Positions 7,008-9,892 of a stretch of 9,892 nucleotides of DNA are shown one piece after another. How positions within the stretch are numbered: position 1 is the first letter of the stretch; every line of letters starts with the position of its first letter. A program made the position numbers and the translations under genes. The notes under the pieces were generated by a model. The model worked only from the letters and a program-made list of their open reading frames with translations. It was not told the DNA's origin and made no database searches. Source of the stretch: Gammaproteobacteria bacterium (GTDB lineage Bacteria > Pseudomonadota > Gammaproteobacteria > Steroidobacterales > SZUA-146); NCBI GenBank assembly GCA_003228965.1, contig QIGP01000400.1:1-9892 (forward strand), read 5' to 3'.

Positions 7008-7829
7008 ATGCGTTTAGCACTGGGTATTGAATATAACGGAAGCCGTTACTGCGGCTGGCAGAGCCAGCCCGATGGCCGAACTGTGCAAGATCATGTTCAG
7101 CGCAGTCTAACCAAGGTAGCTAACCATGCGGTTGTCGTGCAGTGCGCGGGCCGCACCGATGCTGGTGTGCACGCCACCTCGCAGGTAGTTCACTTTGACA
7201 CCCATTCGACGCGCACTGAGCGCGAATGGGTTTTAGGTATCAATACGGGGTTGCCTAAAGATATCAACGTGTCCTGGGCTAAATCTGTTCGAGATCAATT
7301 TAGCGCACGGTTTAGCGCGCTTGAGCGTCGCTATCGGTATGTCATTCTGAACCGGCAGTATCACAGTGCGCTGTTGCATGAGAGAGTTCATTTTGAGCCT
7401 CGGGCGCTCGATGCAGATGCGATGCACCGAGCCGCGCAGGCGCTGGTGGGAACGCATGATTTCAGCGCTTTTAGAGCCGCAGGTTGCCAGGCTAGATCTC
7501 CGGTTCGAGCCGTGAAATCAGTGCAGGTAGAGCGCCACGGCGATTTTGTCACGGTGGATATCGCTGCGAATGCATTTCTGCAAAATATGGTGCGTATCGT
7601 TGTCGGCACGCTTCTGCGTGTCGGGCGGGGTGACGCTTGCGAGGCGTGGTTGCGTGATATTCTGCGCGAGTGTGATCGTAAACATGTTGGGGCGACAGCG
7701 CCAGCCTCCGGGCTCTATTTGACGACCGTAGTCTATCCCGGTGAGTTCGAATTGCCGCCGCCACAAACGGATATTGATGTTTTTCCGTTCATTGTGCGCT
7801 CAGGTTCTACCGGGGCTTGCGGGCCATAG
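7008..7829 (+). CDS. truA: tRNA pseudouridine(38-40) synthase TruA
   Basis: TruA converts uridines 38, 39 and 40 in the anticodon stem-loop of many tRNAs to pseudouridine, which supports reading-frame maintenance. The 273-residue protein is close to the family's usual length (about 265-275). The catalytic aspartate is D51 in CAGRTDAGVH (46-55), the TruA signature. Other recognisable family segments are IEYNGSRYCGWQ (7-18), HFDT after QVVHF, ARFSALERRYRY in the middle, and NAFLQNMVRIVVGTL in the second half. The last 20 or so residues are not conserved. The ATG at 7008 is the only possible start: the frame has a TAA shortly upstream (about 6984) with no GTG or TTG between. There is no good Shine-Dalgarno sequence before it (only TTTCGCGCT), so initiation is probably weak or structure-dependent. 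The fimV terminator lies about 80 nt upstream, and no convincing promoter was seen in between. Confidence 0.95.
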   Translation: MRLALGIEYNGSRYCGWQSQPDGRTVQDHVQRSLTKVANHAVVVQCAGRTDAGVHATSQVVHFDTHSTRTEREWVLGINTGLPKDINVSWAKSVRDQFSARFSALERRYRYVILNRQYHSALLHERVHFEPRALDADAMHRAAQALVGTHDFSAFRAAGCQARSPVRAVKSVQVERHGDFVTVDIAANAFLQNMVRIVVGTLLRVGRGDACEAWLRDILRECDRKHVGATAPASGLYLTTVVYPGEFELPPPQTDIDVFPFIVRSGSTGACGP

Positions 7830-7947
7830 TTACCTGTGGATTTTCAGGCTGGATATACGGCTTACGAATTAATTTGTGATTAAATAGTTTATTATCATAG
7901 GAAGCGGCAATACGCCGTTTATCTACTTTTCCCAAAGGGCTTTTGCT
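7830..7947 (+). promoter_or_regulatory. AT-rich accD upstream region with possible -10 and a leader hairpin
   Basis: The centre (about 7863-7897) is strongly AT-rich and holds TATTAT (7890-7895), five of six matches to a -10 element. No good -35 is present at the right spacing. AAGCGGC (7902-7908) and GCCGTTT (7914-7920) can form a seven-pair stem, including one G-U, around AATAC. AAGGG (7935-7939), eight bases before the ATG, is the accD ribosome binding site. A promoter for accD-folC is inferred from position and composition. Confidence 0.35.
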
Positions 7948-8823
7948 ATGAGTTGGCTGAAAAAAATCATGCCGTCACGAATCCAGACGAATCGCAGTAA
8001 GCGATCCGTACCGGAAGGGTTGTGGAGCAAGTGCGCAGGTTGTGACGCCGTTCTTTATCGTGCGGAGCTCGAGCGAAATTTGCAGGTCTGCCCCAAGTGC
8101 GACCACCACGGCAAAATTACGGCGCGCGCAAGACTGGAAGGGTTGCTAGACGAAGAAAGTTTTGTAGAGGTGGCCGCTGAGCTTCAGAGTCAGGATCCCC
8201 TCAAATTTAAAGACAGTAAAAAATATCGAGACCGTCTGAACCAGGCGCAGAAGAAGTCCGGTGAAAAAGACGCGCTTATCGTCATGCACGGTACGCTCGA
8301 GTCGAGACCTCTTGTTGCGTGCGCGTTTGAGTTTGACTTCATGGCGGGGTCAATGGCCTCCGTGGTGGGCGAAAAATTCTGGCGAGCCACGCAACTTTGT
8401 ATTGCACACCAGTGTCCTCTCTTGTGCTTTTCGTCCAGCGGCGGAGCGCGTATGCAGGAGGGTCTGTTTTCGCTTATGCAGATGGCTAAAACCAGCGCAG
8501 GTCTCGCCCAAATGAGTGCCCAGGGTCTGCCCTACATTTCTGTCATGACCAATCCAACGACCGGCGGTGTGTCCGCCAGCCTGGCTATGCTTGGTGACAT
8601 TAATATTGCCGAGCCTTTTGCGCTGATCGGCTTTGCAGGTCCTCGTGTGATTAAGCAAACGGTAGGCGAGACATTACCGGAAGGTTTTCAGCTTAGTGAG
8701 TTCTTGCTTGAACACGGCGCACTCGACATGATTGTCGATCGCCGCGAAATGCGCGCCCAAATTAGCCAGTTACTGGCTAAGCTTGGACACCATCTGCCGG
8801 TGCCGGTAGCCGCTGAGGTCTGA
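7948..8823 (+). CDS. accD: Acetyl-CoA carboxylase carboxyltransferase subunit beta
   Basis: AccD pairs with AccA to form the carboxyltransferase that moves CO2 from biotin on AccB to acetyl-CoA, making malonyl-CoA for fatty acid synthesis. The 291-residue protein starts with [10 protein letters not shown], as in the family. It carries the four-cysteine zinc ribbon C29-X2-C32-X15-C48-X2-C51, which in E. coli contributes to binding nucleic acid. The crotonase-fold carboxyltransferase domain shows [11 protein letters not shown] (162-172), [11 protein letters not shown] (201-211) and GFAGPRVI (228-235). In E. coli the last motif continues with Glu-Gln-Thr; here residue 236 is Lys. The C-terminus is slightly shorter than in E. 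coli, lacking its variable tail. The ATG has AAGGG eight bases upstream. folC begins two bases after the stop codon, the same order as in E. coli and Pseudomonas. trpF, which sits between truA and accD in Pseudomonas, is absent here. Confidence 0.98.
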   Translation: MSWLKKIMPSRIQTNRSKRSVPEGLWSKCAGCDAVLYRAELERNLQVCPKCDHHGKITARARLEGLLDEESFVEVAAELQSQDPLKFKDSKKYRDRLNQAQKKSGEKDALIVMHGTLESRPLVACAFEFDFMAGSMASVVGEKFWRATQLCIAHQCPLLCFSSSGGARMQEGLFSLMQMAKTSAGLAQMSAQGLPYISVMTNPTTGGVSASLAMLGDINIAEPFALIGFAGPRVIKQTVGETLPEGFQLSEFLLEHGALDMIVDRREMRAQISQLLAKLGHHLPVPVAAEV

Positions 8824-8825
8824 CG

Positions 8826-9892
8826 TTGACTGTGCGCACGCTGCTTCAGTGGTTACAGCGTATAGAGGCCTTACACCCGTCTGAAATAGAGCTGGGCCTT
8901 GAAAGGGCCGCCGCTGTTTATGCGCGCTTGAACGAGGGTAGTGAGCCTCGCGTCATTAGCGTAGCAGGCACCAATGGCAAGGGTAGTACCGTTGAATGTT
9001 TGACCCGTTGTGCTATGGCTGCAGGCCAAAATGTGGGCACTTATACATCACCGCACCTGGTTCGTTTTAATGAACGCATTTGTCTCAACGGCGATCCTGC
9101 GAGCGACACCCAAATTATTATCGCATTTGAAACGGTTGAAGCAGCTCGCGGTGAAATCCCTCTTACCTATTTTGAATACACGACACTTGCAGCTCTCGCT
9201 TTACTTCACGAGGCGAAGCTCGATTTATGGGTGCTCGAAGTGGGACTGGGCGGCCGACTTGATGCGGTCAATATCATTGACGCCCAGGTTGCAGTCGTCA
9301 CCGCAATCGGTCTGGATCACCAAGATTGGCTCGGCAACGACCGCGAAGTCATTGGGCAGGAAAAAGCAGGAATAATGAGGGGTGACGCTATCGCTGTTTG
9401 TAGCGACCCGAATCCCCCGGATAGCGTTGCAGCCCATGCGCGAGCGCTTGGCGCGACTTTCTATCAGCTGGGGCAAGACTTCACCTTCGAGTCGGAGGGC
9501 GGCCACTGGGATTTCCAGTTGAAGTCAGAGACAAAATCACTAGCTTTGACGAGTATGCCTCGTCCGACAGGTGCCGTGCTCGACAACATGGCCGGTGCAC
9601 TGGCGGCATTGGCCGCGGTGGATCTGTTGCCCAACGAACAGAGTTTGGCAAACGTGTTTTATAGTTGGTGTTTGCCTGGAAGGCTGCAGCGTGTTGAGCT
9701 CGACGTGCCGTGGTGGCTTGATGTGGCTCACAACACAGAGTCGGCAGAATTGCTTTGCGCAACCCTTTCTGAGGCGATGACGCTTGAGAAGTTCAATGAA
9801 TGTTTCATTGTTGTTGGTATGCTTAGCGATAAACCGGTCGACGATGTTCTTCGGGCGCTTGCAAATGTTGCCACACACTGGCTGGTTGTAGG
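8826..9892 (+). CDS. folC: Dihydrofolate synthase / folylpolyglutamate synthase, 3' end outside window
   Basis: FolC adds L-glutamate to dihydropteroate and then extends the glutamate chain on reduced folates, using ATP; it is a Mur-ligase relative. The frame is open from 8826 to the window edge: 355 complete codons of an enzyme usually near 420-430 residues. Visible motifs are the P-loop GTNGKGST (48-55), TSPHLVRFNERI (74-85), EVGLGGRLDAVN (138-149), GLDHQDWLG (162-170) with the metal-binding His, QEKAGIMR (178-185), then LPGRLQ, DVAHN and VVGMLSDKP in the C-terminal domain. Family members usually have Pro after DVAHN; here it is Thr. The TTG at 8826 is preferred because GAGG (8815-8818) lies seven bases upstream. 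The GTG at 8832 is the alternative, with 13-base spacing. The two-base gap after accD suggests translational coupling. Confidence 0.95.
   Translation, partial: MTVRTLLQWLQRIEALHPSEIELGLERAAAVYARLNEGSEPRVISVAGTNGKGSTVECLTRCAMAAGQNVGTYTSPHLVRFNERICLNGDPASDTQIIIAFETVEAARGEIPLTYFEYTTLAALALLHEAKLDLWVLEVGLGGRLDAVNIIDAQVAVVTAIGLDHQDWLGNDREVIGQEKAGIMRGDAIAVCSDPNPPDSVAAHARALGATFYQLGQDFTFESEGGHWDFQLKSETKSLALTSMPRPTGAVLDNMAGALAALAAVDLLPNEQSLANVFYSWCLPGRLQRVELDVPWWLDVAHNTESAELLCATLSEAMTLEKFNECFIVVGMLSDKPVDDVLRALANVATHWLVV

Noticed and set aside
6638..7030. Plus-strand open frame bridging the fimV end and truA start
   Set aside because: It overlaps the conserved FimV C-terminal domain in another frame and crosses the intrinsic terminator; it has no recognisable content.
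9010..9375. Plus-strand 121-codon open frame inside folC
   Set aside because: It is in a different frame from the clearly conserved FolC motifs that cover the same bases.

Overview
This 9.9 kb window is a compact, almost entirely plus-strand block of gammaproteobacterial housekeeping genes: prmB, aroC, asd, fimV, truA, accD and folC. A short fragment of a divergent minus-strand gene lies at the left edge. The gene content, the FimV/HubP family protein between asd and truA, and the close resemblance of the proteins to their E. coli and Pseudomonas counterparts point to a free-living gammaproteobacterium of moderate GC content. The species cannot be named from this sequence alone.

Layout. Positions 1-87 (minus strand) encode the first 29 residues of an unidentified protein with a hydrophobic N-terminus. 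Positions 88-222 are a divergent intergenic region with a possible promoter for prmB. prmB (223-1155) and aroC (1173-2258) are 17 nt apart and probably co-transcribed. A 79-nt gap with a candidate promoter leads to asd (2338-3360). A 120-nt gap holds a good sigma70-like promoter candidate and a strong hairpin ahead of fimV (3481-6876). A clear intrinsic terminator (6903-6930) closes the fimV transcript. truA (7008-7829) follows, then a 118-nt AT-rich gap, accD (7948-8823) and folC (8826 to the window end), the last two probably translationally coupled.

Jobs of the genes. prmB and truA act on the translation apparatus (ribosomal protein methylation, tRNA pseudouridine). aroC makes chorismate, the precursor of aromatic amino acids and folate. 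asd feeds lysine, threonine, methionine and diaminopimelate synthesis. accD supplies malonyl-CoA for fatty acids. folC makes dihydrofolate and polyglutamylated folates, downstream of the chorismate-derived branch. fimV is the only cell-organisation gene: a large, very acidic, membrane-anchored, peptidoglycan-binding polar hub.

I see no mobile element, CRISPR array, tRNA, rRNA, prophage or defence gene, and no stretch over 300 bases without a gene. I found no convincing new biological system. The most unusual points are the repeated threonine-centred acidic motifs in the cytoplasmic part of FimV, the fimV leader hairpin, the high share of non-ATG starts (four of seven), and an AUG-stop overlapping the prmB start.
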